This document shows positions 9,177 to 18,190 of a DNA stretch of 64,000 nucleotides, one piece after another. Origin of the DNA: Paenibacillus sp. Soil522. GTDB taxonomy: Bacteria > Bacillota > Bacilli > Paenibacillales > Paenibacillaceae. The translations under genes were made by a program, and so were the position numbers. Every line of letters starts with the position of its first letter. The first letter of the stretch is position 1. The notes below the pieces were generated by a model. It ran no database searches. It was not told the DNA's origin and saw nothing but the letters and a program-made list of their open reading frames with translations. The DNA is taken from assembly GCF_001428245.1 (NCBI RefSeq), contig NZ_LMRV01000039.1, positions 16,027 through 80,026 on the forward strand, written 5' to 3'.

Positions 9177-10013
9177 TTAATATGCAAGGGATGTCGAAAG
9201 GTCACGATAGGCATTAATCTGTTGCTGAAGTTCGGCGACCTTCTGCTCTGCACCCGCGATGGCATCGCTGCCTGCGATCCATCGTAACGGTGGTTCCTCC
9301 TGACTTGCGATGGCGATTAGAGCCTTTACAAGCTTGGCCGGGTCGCCTTCCTGTTTTCCTTTCTTATCTTGAAAGAAAGCCCGGAATTGTGGATTACGCT
9401 CGGCGTAGTCATCGATAGCTCGCTCAGCCCAGAATGTTGATTCCGGCTCTAAAAGTTCGGTACGGAAGAAGCCTGGGTTGACGATGGTTGTATTAATGCC
9501 GAATGGAGCGACATCATAACGTAAAGACTCCATCCAACCCTCAAGACCGAACTTTGAAGCGGCATAAGCGGTAGTGTATTCAAATCCGGCGAGGCCAGCA
9601 AGTGAAGAGATAGAAATAATGTGTCCCGAACGAGCCTTACGCATCAAAGGCAACACGGCACGGGTGACGTTCATCGGACCGTATAGATTGGTCGAGATTT
9701 GACGTTCGATCTGCTCTTGGGTCAGTTCCTCGAAGTAACCTCCATAGAAGCTGCCAGCATTGTTAACTAATACGTCTATGCCGCCAAATCGGTCAACAGC
9801 CAACTTCACAGCAGCCTCGGCATCCGAAGGTTTCGTGACATCGAGTTTCACGATCAACAGATCTTCATTTTCTCCAAGGGCTTTTACTACCCTATCGGTA
9901 TTACGCCCCGTTGCTACAACCTGATAACCTTCGGCAAGTGCGGCTTTTGCGAAATCAACACCCATGCCGCGCCCAGCACCTGTGATGAACCAAACTTTCT
10001 TATTGTCAGTCAT
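9177..10013 (-). CDS. Short-chain dehydrogenase/reductase
   Basis: A 278-residue classical SDR with TGAGRGMG (residues 11-18), NNAG near residue 86, catalytic Ser in IISISSLAG, and YAASK. The PGFFRTELL segment and the C-terminal extension are typical of the group annotated as SDR family oxidoreductases near TetR genes. It lies directly below promoter module B and is divergent from tetR, the usual arrangement for a TetR target. Substrate unknown. Confidence 0.88.
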   Translation of the reverse strand: MTDNKKVWFITGAGRGMGVDFAKAALAEGYQVVATGRNTDRVVKALGENEDLLIVKLDVTKPSDAEAAVKLAVDRFGGIDVLVNNAGSFYGGYFEELTQEQIERQISTNLYGPMNVTRAVLPLMRKARSGHIISISSLAGLAGFEYTTAYAASKFGLEGWMESLRYDVAPFGINTTIVNPGFFRTELLEPESTFWAERAIDDYAERNPQFRAFFQDKKGKQEGDPAKLVKALIAIASQEEPPLRWIAGSDAIAGAEQKVAELQQQINAYRDLSTSLAY

Positions 10014-10084
10014 GAAATTTCTCCCTCGTTTCGATTTTATTATGTTTTCTTGTCAGCTTTGTTTCTTTTCAGCACCCACTAAAC

Positions 10085-10245
10085 CAACAGAAAGCGTGTA
10101 TACAAAAGGTATTGTTTAATCAACCCTCGTCTATTATTATAGATGTAAGAAGCTTACGTTCAATGGTTAAAAAAACGCGATTTGTTGATATATCAACACA
10201 GTAATCAAAACTGTTCATTATTCTAAGAAAGTTTGGTGGAGTTTA
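10085..10245. promoter_or_regulatory. TetR-type divergent promoter/operator module, copy B
   Basis: This is the intergenic region between the SDR (minus) and tetR (plus). For the SDR it has -35 TTGAAC (10158-10163), a 16-base spacer and -10 TATAAT (10136-10141). Operator-like TTGTTTAATCAACC is at 10112-10125. The perfect 16-bp palindrome TGTTGATATATCAACA is at 10183-10198. The right end holds GGTGGAG, the ribosome site of tetR. This is the only copy still attached to a regulator. Confidence 0.75.
10183..10198. promoter_or_regulatory. Palindromic operator, probable TetR site
   Basis: TGTTGATATATCAACA is a perfect 16-bp dyad between the divergent SDR and tetR genes. Imperfect forms (GTTGTTTATTCAAAC, GTTGGTTATTCAACA) occupy the same place in modules A and C. 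The role is inferred from position and symmetry. Confidence 0.6.
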
Positions 10246-10247
10246 AG

Positions 10248-10796
10248 ATGGTAAAAGTGGATCGGAGAGTTCTTAAAACGCAAGAATCCTTGAAAAAAGC
10301 AGTTATTGAGCTGATGATTGAAAAAAATTTCGATGATATTACCATTCAGGATATCGCAGACCGGGCAAACGTAAACCGCGGAACCATTTATCTTCATTAT
10401 CAGGACAAATATGATTTATTAGATAAACTCATAGAAACACACATTAATGAATTAGAGCAGATGGGTACATGGGCATGTGAGATGGACTGGTTCGAGGGTC
10501 TTGTACCTTATTTTGAATATTTCGAGAAGAATTATTTGTTTTTTTCGACCATGTTAGCAAGTAAAGGGACTCCATCATCCTTTAGAACTCGGCTTCTTGC
10601 TTCTTTTATTGAAGGGTTCAAAGGTGAGATTGGTAAAGAAAGCGATTGGAATACTGATTTAAGTGAAGATATTATGCTACAATATGCCGGAACTGCTTAT
10701 GTTGGGGTAATTGAATGGTGGATCAAGAATGGTATGCCTTATCCGCCGCGAGTAATGGCCAAGCAAGTTGGGGTCTTGTTAGAGAGAAGCCTATAA
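10248..10796 (+). CDS. TetR-family transcriptional regulator
   Basis: A 182-residue repressor. The N-terminal DNA-binding domain shows RRVLKTQESLKKAVIELM followed by the helix-turn-helix ITIQDIADRANVNRGTIYLH. The C-terminal part has the TetR_C_33-like ending ending in YVGVIEWWIKNGMPYPP, common in Bacillota regulators of this group. The ATG at 10248 is preferred to an upstream TTG at 10233 because GGTGGAG lies just before it. It probably represses itself and the genes downstream of modules A, B and C. The ligand is unknown. Confidence 0.9.
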   Translation: MVKVDRRVLKTQESLKKAVIELMIEKNFDDITIQDIADRANVNRGTIYLHYQDKYDLLDKLIETHINELEQMGTWACEMDWFEGLVPYFEYFEKNYLFFSTMLASKGTPSSFRTRLLASFIEGFKGEIGKESDWNTDLSEDIMLQYAGTAYVGVIEWWIKNGMPYPPRVMAKQVGVLLERSL

Positions 10797-10808
10797 TCCA
10801 TGTATAAC

Positions 10809-10841
10809 AAGAGCGGCCTGCGTAATTGCCAGGACGCTCTT
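10809..10841 (+). terminator. Rho-independent terminator of tetR
   Basis: AAGAGCG and CGCTCTT pair around a second inner pairing (CCTG / CAGG), followed by an AT-rich run ending in TTTTT. It starts 13 bases past the tetR stop. Confidence 0.6.
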
Positions 10842-10989
10842 AATGTTTAATCATTTTTCTTTACTCAATATAACTTAGAGGTTCGTGAGCTTAGTAAGTA
10901 AAATATACGACATGTATAGTTCGGTATCAAAAGTGTTAATTATTTATGAAAGTTAGGTGGATTAATATACGATTCTTTACATGACCCTC

Positions 10990-11517
10990 TTATGATTTTA
11001 TTAATTCCATGTAGTTTGCTATATCCCTTTCAGACATAGAACCAGTTATAACCTTTAGAACTTTTCCATTCTTATCGATTAAGAATGAGGTCGGAATTGG
11101 GGTAATATCATAAGCTTCAGTGACAGCTTGGTCTTTATCTTTCAGAACGGGAAATGTAATTCCATGTCTTTCAACGAAAGATTCAATGGCAACTTCACTT
11201 TCACCAACATTAACAGCTAATATTTCTACATCAAGGTTTTTATAGTGATTATACTGGCTCTCCATATAAGGCATTTCCTGCTCGCATGGTTTGCACCATG
11301 TCCCCCAGAAATTCAAAAAAACTCCTTTTCCCTTTAAGTCTGATAGCTGAACTTTATTTCCTTCCATATCTTCAAGTACAAAATCAGGTGCTTGACCTCC
11401 AACCTGAACCTGTTTTTTTTCAGTAAAGAAATGTTGATAAAGTGTGTAAGTTATGGCTGAAATCATAATAAGCAGCAGACTCAAGCGAAGAATAAATCTG
11501 ATCTTTTTGTTCCTCAT
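10990..11517 (-). CDS. resA: ResA-type membrane-anchored thiol-disulfide oxidoreductase
   Basis: A 175-residue extracytoplasmic thioredoxin-like protein. It has a single N-terminal membrane anchor (about residues 8-27) and the redox motif WGTWCKPCEQEMP. ResA keeps the CXXCH cysteines of apocytochrome c reduced for heme attachment. The TlpA/ResA marks GGQAPDFVLEDMEG and cis-Pro in ITPIPTSFLID are present. It is the last gene of a five-gene operon with a c-heme lipoprotein as the first, so the likely client is in the same operon. Confidence 0.92.
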   Translation of the reverse strand: MRNKKIRFILRLSLLLIMISAITYTLYQHFFTEKKQVQVGGQAPDFVLEDMEGNKVQLSDLKGKGVFLNFWGTWCKPCEQEMPYMESQYNHYKNLDVEILAVNVGESEVAIESFVERHGITFPVLKDKDQAVTEAYDITPIPTSFLIDKNGKVLKVITGSMSERDIANYMELIKS

Positions 11518-11535
11518 CTGAACCTCCTTTACTTA

Positions 11536-12711
11536 TTAGGTGTAAGAATGCAATCCGGCGATAATCAGGTTAACAAAAATCAGGTTGAAAATAATGATTC
11601 CAAAACCGATGACTCCGAGCCATGCAGATCTTTCGCCTTGCCACCCCCTGGAGAGCCGCAAATGCAAATATCCAGCATAAAATAACCATGTAATCAGAGC
11701 CCATACTTCCTTGGGATCCCATCCCCATAAACGTGTCCAAGCTATTTGAGCCCAAATCATCGCAAAAATAAGTGCGCCCAAAGTAAATAACGGAAATCCG
11801 ATTGCAACCGACCTATATCCAATTTCATCAACCAAATCAAGCTTAATATTCTTCGTTAATGGCTGAAGAGCTGCAGAAATTCTTTTCCTGAAAATCAATC
11901 TTAGTATTAGGTATAAAAGTAAACCCGTGACAGCAGACCAAATGACTGTATTTAGTTTTCCTGCGTCAATTACAGCCGGTACTTCAACTAAAGCCTCCAT
12001 CTTGCCTTCAGTAAGCAACTCGCCTTGATTAGGCCCTATAAGTGAAGGAAGTCTGTAAGTAATCTCCGTCTCTTGGCCATTATTATCGACCCATTTATAA
12101 ACAGTTTCATATTGCAATCCTCTAAAAACCAATGTAATGACAATAAAAGCAAGTGTTGCCACAATGGCGTACATGATCACCTCAAGCCAGAAAGTTTTCA
12201 TTGATGGTTTCGTCTGGTCAACTGAACGAAGTAAATAAATAATACCTGCAATAAAGCTGCTGGCTAGAACAGCTGAACCTAGTGCCGTTGTAGTTACATG
12301 AATAGCAAGCCAATCCGATTGCAATGCTGGGATTAATGGAGAAACATCTGTCGGGAACAAGCTTCCATAGGAAATCATTAATAATGTAATCGGCAAAGTG
12401 AATAAACCCAAGATAGACACTTTATACAAAAAATAAAGGATGATGAATGCCAGCACAAACATCATAGAAAAAGCTGTTACAAACTCGAACATATTGCTCA
12501 CCGGTGCGTGTCCGGAAGCCATCCATCTTGTGATAAAATAACCCAGATGTGTAACAAAGCCTAGAATGGTCACACTTAATGCTACTGTAGCCCATTTACT
12601 TGGTTTTTCGTATTGTTTTCTCCGATCACGAATAGCTCCACCAAAAAGAAAGGTAGAAATTAAATATAGAAAGAATGCTGTATAAAGCAAGTTACTGCTA
12701 AAAGCGATCAT
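11536..12711 (-). CDS. resC: ResC/CcsA-type cytochrome c biogenesis protein
   Basis: A 391-residue polytopic membrane protein of the CcmC/CcsA heme-handling family (System II). It holds the heme-binding WWD signature in the form [14 protein letters not shown] near residue 330, and conserved histidines on both sides. With ResB it moves heme across the membrane and attaches it to apocytochrome. It starts 13 bases after resB, and resA follows 18 bases later. An AGGAGG-like site precedes the ATG. Confidence 0.92.
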   Translation of the reverse strand: MIAFSSNLLYTAFFLYLISTFLFGGAIRDRRKQYEKPSKWATVALSVTILGFVTHLGYFITRWMASGHAPVSNMFEFVTAFSMMFVLAFIILYFLYKVSILGLFTLPITLLMISYGSLFPTDVSPLIPALQSDWLAIHVTTTALGSAVLASSFIAGIIYLLRSVDQTKPSMKTFWLEVIMYAIVATLAFIVITLVFRGLQYETVYKWVDNNGQETEITYRLPSLIGPNQGELLTEGKMEALVEVPAVIDAGKLNTVIWSAVTGLLLYLILRLIFRKRISAALQPLTKNIKLDLVDEIGYRSVAIGFPLFTLGALIFAMIWAQIAWTRLWGWDPKEVWALITWLFYAGYLHLRLSRGWQGERSAWLGVIGFGIIIFNLIFVNLIIAGLHSYT

Positions 12712-12724
12712 TATTCTCCTCCTT

Positions 12725-14359
12725 CTAGCTAGTCTCGCTTTTCCTGTTTGTTTGATCAGTTAATTCTTGTAAGCCGGTTTCTTTTAAAATATGGTTTATT
12801 TCAGTTTGGATACCATACCAATTTTTATTTGTATGGCCTGCAATTAATATTGCGTCACTACTTCTTCTGATCCATATTCTCCGATGGTTCCAGTACAACC
12901 CTTGTATAACTCCAATCATGAAAATGGCTCCTCCCAATCCAAGAAACCATAATGTATGGTCTTTACGAACGGTAAGGGCTGAAAGATTTTTCATTTCAAC
13001 GCTTTCAAATTTCATTTGTAATTGATTATCTCCGCTTGGTTCCATTGTGTTTCGTATGGCAACAAAGCTTTTTTCACCATTAAGGTTTCCCGGAGATATC
13101 ATGTTAAAATAAAATGCCGGATTGTTAGGAACTTGTGATCTTGTTGCAGGCCGGCTTTCACTATCAAAATAGAAATTGGGGAAATATTCTAAAATCTTAA
13201 CTATATATTCATTGCCCAGATCATACTCCTTTTGCGGATTTAACAAATCTATCTTAATCTGGCCAAAGCTTTTTTCAGTTTTTTTATCAACTAAACGAAA
13301 GGTCATCTTATTTAGTTCATTTAATTTGTAGGAAACTTGGTAAAGAGCTAATGAATCATGTTTTAACGGGTGATTCACTTTGATTTGCTCATCTTTCACC
13401 TTTACGAGCTCAGGTGTGTCTCCATAAAGGATCTCACCTTTACGTTCATACAAGGTCACATTCGTTTGATAATTTTTAATAACATTTCCATCCCCAACTC
13501 GTGAAAGGGCATTTGCAAATACTTCATCCTCTTGATCTTTTTGATAAGTTTCCAGAATAAACTTGTCACTGTTTAAGTAATACTTTCCATTGGTTCCCGG
13601 AATAACACTTGTTTCACCGTCACGAATCCAAAGCATTTCGTCTACATACATTCCCGGTACAAATCTGAGCATTCCTCCAATAAGGAAGATAATAAGGCCA
13701 GCATGATTTACATACGGTCCCCATCTTGAAAATCGGTTTTTCTCAGCCAAAAAATCCCCATTTTCTTCTCGAATGCGGTACCGTTTATTCTTTAATTTGG
13801 TTATTACTAAATCCAGCTGTTCATCTGAATTCTCTTTTACTCTTGTTTCACTAAAAAGACGTTGTCTGCGTATGAAGCTTTCATGTCGCGTAACCCCTTG
13901 ATTTTTCAAAGCAAAGTATAATGGAATAACCCGGTCCAAACTCGCGATAACAAGCGATATTCCCAAAGCGGCCAGCAGCAGAAAATACCACCAAGATTCA
14001 TACAGCCTGTTAAAACCTAATTGATAGTATATTTGGCCAAAAAAGCCGTATTTTTCTCGATAAAATTGTTCCGGTACTTCATTTGGAGGAATATACATCT
14101 GCTGAGGAAAAATGGTTCCAATCGCAGACGCGATTAATAGAAGAACAATAATCCAGATCCCTACTTTTACGGATGAGAAAAAGTTCCAAACCTTATCCAG
14201 TGGTGTTTTATTATACGTTTGTGAACGTCTTGCACTTCCTTCATAACGCATATCAACCGACTTTTCCGAAAGATCTTCACCAACTTGTTTCCCGCATGAT
14301 TCGCAAAGATGTGTTCCGTGTGGATTAACATGACCGCATTCGCAATTTACACGTTCCAT
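12725..14359 (-). CDS. resB: ResB-type cytochrome c biogenesis protein with N-terminal zinc ribbon
   Basis: A 544-residue membrane protein. Residues 1-24 form a small zinc-ribbon-like Cys4 motif ([17 protein letters not shown]). Then come the ResB/Ccs1 features: a first membrane helix after [20 protein letters not shown], the [13 protein letters not shown] loop, the [11 protein letters not shown] segment, the [20 protein letters not shown] helix, a long extracytoplasmic domain and a final helix near residue 470. It partners ResC in System II heme attachment. The operon position between the DUF4405 gene and resC supports this. Confidence 0.9.
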   Translation of the reverse strand: MERVNCECGHVNPHGTHLCESCGKQVGEDLSEKSVDMRYEGSARRSQTYNKTPLDKVWNFFSSVKVGIWIIVLLLIASAIGTIFPQQMYIPPNEVPEQFYREKYGFFGQIYYQLGFNRLYESWWYFLLLAALGISLVIASLDRVIPLYFALKNQGVTRHESFIRRQRLFSETRVKENSDEQLDLVITKLKNKRYRIREENGDFLAEKNRFSRWGPYVNHAGLIIFLIGGMLRFVPGMYVDEMLWIRDGETSVIPGTNGKYYLNSDKFILETYQKDQEDEVFANALSRVGDGNVIKNYQTNVTLYERKGEILYGDTPELVKVKDEQIKVNHPLKHDSLALYQVSYKLNELNKMTFRLVDKKTEKSFGQIKIDLLNPQKEYDLGNEYIVKILEYFPNFYFDSESRPATRSQVPNNPAFYFNMISPGNLNGEKSFVAIRNTMEPSGDNQLQMKFESVEMKNLSALTVRKDHTLWFLGLGGAIFMIGVIQGLYWNHRRIWIRRSSDAILIAGHTNKNWYGIQTEINHILKETGLQELTDQTNRKSETS

Positions 14360-14372
14360 TTTAAAAAAACCC

Positions 14373-15089
14373 CTAATTAATCCTCATTTTTGAACCTATA
14401 TCCGTGTTTTTGAGTTCTCCTTTGTCCTGTTTTTGAACAAATTTCAAAGCATAGTGTGTACCACAAATATAGATTCCCATGATGGAGAAGTGGTCAATGA
14501 TAAATTTAATGGCGGAATCATCATTCACCCAGGTACCAAATGGATTATAAATAGTTAGCTTAGTACCGATCTCTCTTTCAAAGGAAGCATATACCCCATA
14601 AAATACAATCAACATGGCAAGAACTCGTAAGCCAATGGTGCGAATACGGCTAGTGCCGGTGATTCCCGTCATTCTCCGTACTGAATTGATAATCATACCC
14701 CAAGAAAATCCTACGTGTAATGCCATGATGATAAATCCCCAATAGGCTGTCTGAACATGTATTTGCCGGAAGATCATGTCATCATTTACCGGGATAAAGG
14801 AGAATAATTCACTGGACATTAATATTCCACATATCATCATAACAGCCATTGCTGCAAGAAAAAGCAAATTGAGTACGATTTGCAGAATACGCCGTAGATT
14901 ATACTTTCCCTTCAGTATCGTACTAAACCACCGTCGATTTAAAAAATTATGGACGATAAATAGTACGAGTACTGAAACGCCGAGGAATTCATGAACTGTA
15001 TTGCCGGTAATATAATAAGCCATTTCGATTAACATGAGGATTGTCATGGTTAGGTCAATTACCAGCTTGAATAACATCTTTGGATTCAA
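14373..15089 (-). CDS. DUF4405/cytochrome b561-like membrane protein
   Basis: A 238-residue membrane protein with six or so helices. Conserved histidines are spaced as in small membrane b-type cytochromes: EFLGVSVLVLFIVHNFLNRR, FRQIHVQTAYWGFIIMALHV and a later IIDHFSIMGIYICGTHYA. The family (DUF4405, cytochrome b561-like) has no firm role in Bacillota. It sits 13 bases before resB and about 70 bases after the c-heme lipoprotein, so I infer that it passes electrons between the membrane quinone pool and that lipoprotein. Confidence 0.75.
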   Translation of the reverse strand: MNPKMLFKLVIDLTMTILMLIEMAYYITGNTVHEFLGVSVLVLFIVHNFLNRRWFSTILKGKYNLRRILQIVLNLLFLAAMAVMMICGILMSSELFSFIPVNDDMIFRQIHVQTAYWGFIIMALHVGFSWGMIINSVRRMTGITGTSRIRTIGLRVLAMLIVFYGVYASFEREIGTKLTIYNPFGTWVNDDSAIKFIIDHFSIMGIYICGTHYALKFVQKQDKGELKNTDIGSKMRIN

Positions 15090-15158
15090 AGTATTCTCCT
15101 CTTTCTATTTAACCAATCAATAGATTGTTTTTTCCTAGCGAGTCTATTTTTAATGGCC

Positions 15159-15932
15159 TTAGTTATTATATTGATGTAAATACATTGTCAATAGAACGTC
15201 CTGAAGTATTCCCGCTTTTTCTTCTTCCCCTATTGATCTGCTTTCTACATGAGATACATCCTTAGAACCATTCATATGAGCAGGTATCTCACTTACCATC
15301 CAGTCCTCTGTAGGCATAGCTGCGATTGGGGTTTCTGAACTGCTGTTCTCTGATTGTGCAACTTCTTCTAAATCAAACTCTTTCATTTGATCCATCGAAT
15401 TCATAAAGTCATCCCTTTCCCGATTTGCGTGGCAGGAAAAGCAACGGCCAATATCATCTTCAGCCACTTCTCTGTCAGGAGTAAAATGCTGGTATTCCCA
15501 ATCCCCATTACGTTCTTCGGGCGAGTACTTAGAACCCCAGCCGGTACGCTTTTCCATCACTAAATAATGTTCAATCTCTCCATCCTTATATCCTTCGAGA
15601 GTGATTACGGTTCCGCTCGGAAGCTCCTCTCCGTTCTGCACTGCTTCAATCGCTTCCCTGCTATTTACATAGATGTTTTCATGAATATCTCCTCGATCGT
15701 AAGTCGCAAACACGATCCCCTTTTCAAAATCAGGGAATTTAACAAGGTTTGCCCCAGATCCGATCTCAGCGTATTCCCCAGACTTAGCCCCGGAAGAGTT
15801 CTCCTCTTGTTGAGATGTGTCCATTGTATCAGTTTGTTGAGGAGCACCCATTGTATCAGTATCATTGTTGCTACAAGCAGTAAGGATAAGGGAAAGCAGT
15901 AATCCAAGTGACAGCATTAATCGTTTTTTCAT
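15159..15932 (-). CDS. Cytochrome P460-type c-heme lipoprotein
   Basis: A 257-residue lipoprotein. The signal peptide ends at LTAC (Cys20), followed by an acidic, Gln/Ser/Thr-rich linker. A cytochrome P460-like domain spans about residues 55-185: FPDFEKGIVFATYDRGDIHE, NSREAIEAVQNGEELPSGTV, TGWGSKYSPEERNGDWEY and the single c-heme site CFSCHANRERDD. The tail after residue 190 is acidic and unrecognised. It is expected to be anchored outside the membrane and to need the ResABC proteins encoded downstream. Members of this family oxidise or bind small molecules such as NO or hydroxylamine elsewhere; the substrate here is unknown. Module C lies upstream. Confidence 0.8.
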   Translation of the reverse strand: MKKRLMLSLGLLLSLILTACSNNDTDTMGAPQQTDTMDTSQQEENSSGAKSGEYAEIGSGANLVKFPDFEKGIVFATYDRGDIHENIYVNSREAIEAVQNGEELPSGTVITLEGYKDGEIEHYLVMEKRTGWGSKYSPEERNGDWEYQHFTPDREVAEDDIGRCFSCHANRERDDFMNSMDQMKEFDLEEVAQSENSSSETPIAAMPTEDWMVSEIPAHMNGSKDVSHVESRSIGEEEKAGILQDVLLTMYLHQYNN

Positions 15933-16024
15933 ATTGTTCTCTTCCTCCAGGTTTCGTTTTATTGTCTCCTAATTTAACTCGTAACATTAATCTTGCTACT
16001 CATTCAGTTCCTATCCCACTAGAT

Positions 16025-16200
16025 TCACCTAAACTAAAAACCAACAAAGAAAAACATCATTTATTGGTTAATCAACATTAGTTTATAATTATAAATGGGC
16101 TGCATACAATGGTTAAATTAACGCAATTCGTTGGTTATTCAACATAAAAAATAATATTGTTAATTATCTTAAGGGAAGTTTGGTGATGTGGTAGCACCGA
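16025..16200 (-). promoter_or_regulatory. TetR-type promoter/operator module, copy C
   Basis: This region resembles modules A and B, including TTTATAATTATAAATGG, CAATGGTTAAA and a right end GGGAAGTTTGGTG that matches the ribosome site of tetR. The -10 TATAAT is at 16088-16093 on the minus strand. Operator-like TTGGTTAATCAACA is at 16064-16077 and GTTGGTTATTCAACA at 16130-16144. Compared with A and B about six bases are missing between -35 and -10. No tetR follows; the similarity stops where its start codon would be. Confidence 0.65.
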
Positions 16201-16271
16201 CGACGAACTCCAGCTTGCCATTATGTGAGCGAACGACCGATTTCGTTCTTGATTGTACCTTACAAAGTGGC

Positions 16272-16315
16272 GAGAAACCTGAGAATTATCTTTGAGAAAC
16301 CTGAGAATTACCTTA
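16272..16315. repeat. Two tandem 22-bp repeats
   Basis: GAGAAACCTGAGAATTATCTTT is followed at once by the same unit with two changes near its end. It lies between module C and the sensor kinase terminator. No function can be assigned. Confidence 0.6.
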
Positions 16316-16351
16316 TTGTTGGCTGAAATACCGCTATTCTTCTAAAAAGAA

Positions 16352-16392
16352 ACAGCGGTGGCCTTGGACGAAGTTGTCCTGGACTACCGCTG
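16352..16392 (-). terminator. Possible terminator of the sensor kinase gene
   Basis: ACAGCGGT and ACCGCTGT pair around an inner, weaker pairing. It lies about 65 bases past the kinase stop on the minus strand and is followed on that strand by TTTCTTTTTAG. Confidence 0.5.
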
Positions 16393-16457
16393 TACTTATT
16401 TGATCTATCAGGTCATGTTAGCAAGAAACTTTAACCAAGGAAGAGCAGTACCGGAAA

Positions 16458-17921
16458 TTACGTAACCGGCAGACAAACACGAAATAACGTGCCTTCCCCT
16501 TCCCTGCTTTCCACTTCAATTCGGCCGCCGTGCAGTTCCACGATCGATTGGGTGATCGCCAGCCCCAAACCGGCCCCGCCGTACTTTCTTGCCCGCGACG
16601 GTTCGCCACGGTAGAACCGTTCGAATAGATGCGGAACTTGAATCTCCTTGATCCCGATACCATTATCTTGGACCGAAAGCCTGATTTCCCCGGCGCTTTT
16701 TTCCAGGCCGATACGGATATCACCTTTGGATGGATCGGTATGCTGAACGGCATTTTGAAACAAATTCAGGATGACTTGTATCATCTTGTCCGGATCAATA
16801 GCAACAGCCGGGTCATCGATCAAATCGAACCGGATCCGCCTCGCTCCGGCGATCATTCGCAACTGTGGCTCCATCTGACGAATAAGTTCGCCGAGGTTGC
16901 CAGGAGTCATGTGGACATCCGGACTGCGTTCCATTCTCGCCAAAGCCAACAGGTCTCCGACAAGCTTATTTAACCGCTCCGATTCGCTATACATGCTTTC
17001 TAGTGCTATTTGCAGTTGATCGGGTTTACCCGCGCCCCCCTCGAGTAGCACTTCCAGAAACCCGTGGATCGAGGTCAACGGGGTGCGGAGTTCGTGCGAG
17101 GCGTCAGCGATAAAACGGCGCATTTGCTCTTGAATCTCTTTTTCCAAAGCAAACGAGGTTTCAATTCGCTTCAGCATTCCGTTGAAGGCAACAGCCAGCC
17201 GGTCGATTTCCACGGGGCCCTGCTTGTTCGGCAAACGCTCATCCAAATTTTCGCTGTGGATTCGTTCCACGGTGTTCACCATACTTGACAGTGGAACCAT
17301 GGTCCGTTGCAGGACGGGACGGAAGGTAAGCATCCCCACAATCAGTGCGATCAGCGAACCAATCACGTAAATGGTTAATAAATTCTTTTGAAAAGCCAAC
17401 GTTTCTGTCAAATCGACGGTTGCTTGAACGATGCCCTTTTCCGCATCTGCAGGGTCGACTAGCAGGCACATAACCATTTGAACGTTGTTCTTTTCGTCCC
17501 GGATGATTTTATAACCATCTGTCATTTTACCGCTTTCAAAAATTTCGCGGTATTCCTGCTTTGACAGCCGGGGAACCGTTAAAGGGTAGCTGGGATTGAT
17601 GTACAGATCTGAAACGTTCCCGTTTTTTTCGATGAACGCGATCGTCACCACGTTGTTTTGCAACGATTTAATCGCAGCAGCATCGTCTTTTCCCCATGAA
17701 CTGTCCTCTTTCCATCGGATCCAGATCTCGGGTGAGACGGAGCGGATCAGATTTTGAATCCCCCACTCCTTTTTGCTGTACGAAAACTGCTGCATTGTGA
17801 AATATTGAAAAACGCCAATTAAAATAAAAAGTCCGGCCATGATCAAAATGGAGCGGGAGAGGAGCTGAAAGCCGAGAGAATTGGTTTCGACACGACGACA
17901 AAAGCGGAACCGGGCCTTCAT
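16458..17921 (-). CDS. Membrane sensor histidine kinase (HAMP, HisKA, HATPase)
   Basis: A 487-residue kinase with two membrane helices (about residues 20-42 and 180-202) enclosing an extracellular sensor of about 135 residues. Next comes a HAMP linker (VPLSSMVNTVERIHSENLDE), the phospho-acceptor His in RRFIADASHELRTPLTS and the ATP-binding N, G1 and G2 boxes (NLFQNAVQHTD, VQDNGIGI, GGAGLGLAI). Its ATG overlaps the TGA of the response-regulator remnant upstream, the usual operon overlap. Because that regulator has lost its receiver domain, the kinase now lacks its own partner. The signal is unknown. Confidence 0.9.
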   Translation of the reverse strand: MKARFRFCRRVETNSLGFQLLSRSILIMAGLFILIGVFQYFTMQQFSYSKKEWGIQNLIRSVSPEIWIRWKEDSSWGKDDAAAIKSLQNNVVTIAFIEKNGNVSDLYINPSYPLTVPRLSKQEYREIFESGKMTDGYKIIRDEKNNVQMVMCLLVDPADAEKGIVQATVDLTETLAFQKNLLTIYVIGSLIALIVGMLTFRPVLQRTMVPLSSMVNTVERIHSENLDERLPNKQGPVEIDRLAVAFNGMLKRIETSFALEKEIQEQMRRFIADASHELRTPLTSIHGFLEVLLEGGAGKPDQLQIALESMYSESERLNKLVGDLLALARMERSPDVHMTPGNLGELIRQMEPQLRMIAGARRIRFDLIDDPAVAIDPDKMIQVILNLFQNAVQHTDPSKGDIRIGLEKSAGEIRLSVQDNGIGIKEIQVPHLFERFYRGEPSRARKYGGAGLGLAITQSIVELHGGRIEVESREGEGTLFRVCLPVT

Positions 17922-18187
17922 TGGAAATTCATCCGGTAACCGGAACCCCGAAACGTACGGATCAATTGATGCGAGCGATCCTCAAGCTTTTCCCTCAAAT
18001 ATCGGATGTATACTTCCACGACATTTTCATCTCCGACGAAATTGTGTCCCCATACCGCATCCAGAATGGAAGATTTGCTCATGACACGATCGTGATTCAA
18101 AACGAGAAACTTAAGCAGTTCGTATTCGGTGCGCGAAAGCCCAAGCAGGACCTCTTGATAGCTCGGAATTGGCTGTTTTATTGCAGA
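17918..18187 (-). pseudogene. Response regulator truncated at its 5' end (OmpR/PhoB type)
   Basis: Only the winged-helix output domain remains: LSRTEYELLKFLVLNHDRVM, the recognition region VEVYIRYLREKLEDRS and the wing IRTFRGSGYRMNFQ. The frame runs upstream through QPIPSYQEVLLG to a stop near 18187 and the receiver domain with its phospho-acceptor Asp is absent. The break lies three bases from the stop codon of the large lyase-like gene at 18191, so that gene was joined here by deletion or insertion. A short product could start at an internal codon but would lack control by phosphorylation. Confidence 0.85.
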
Positions 18188-18190
18188 TTA

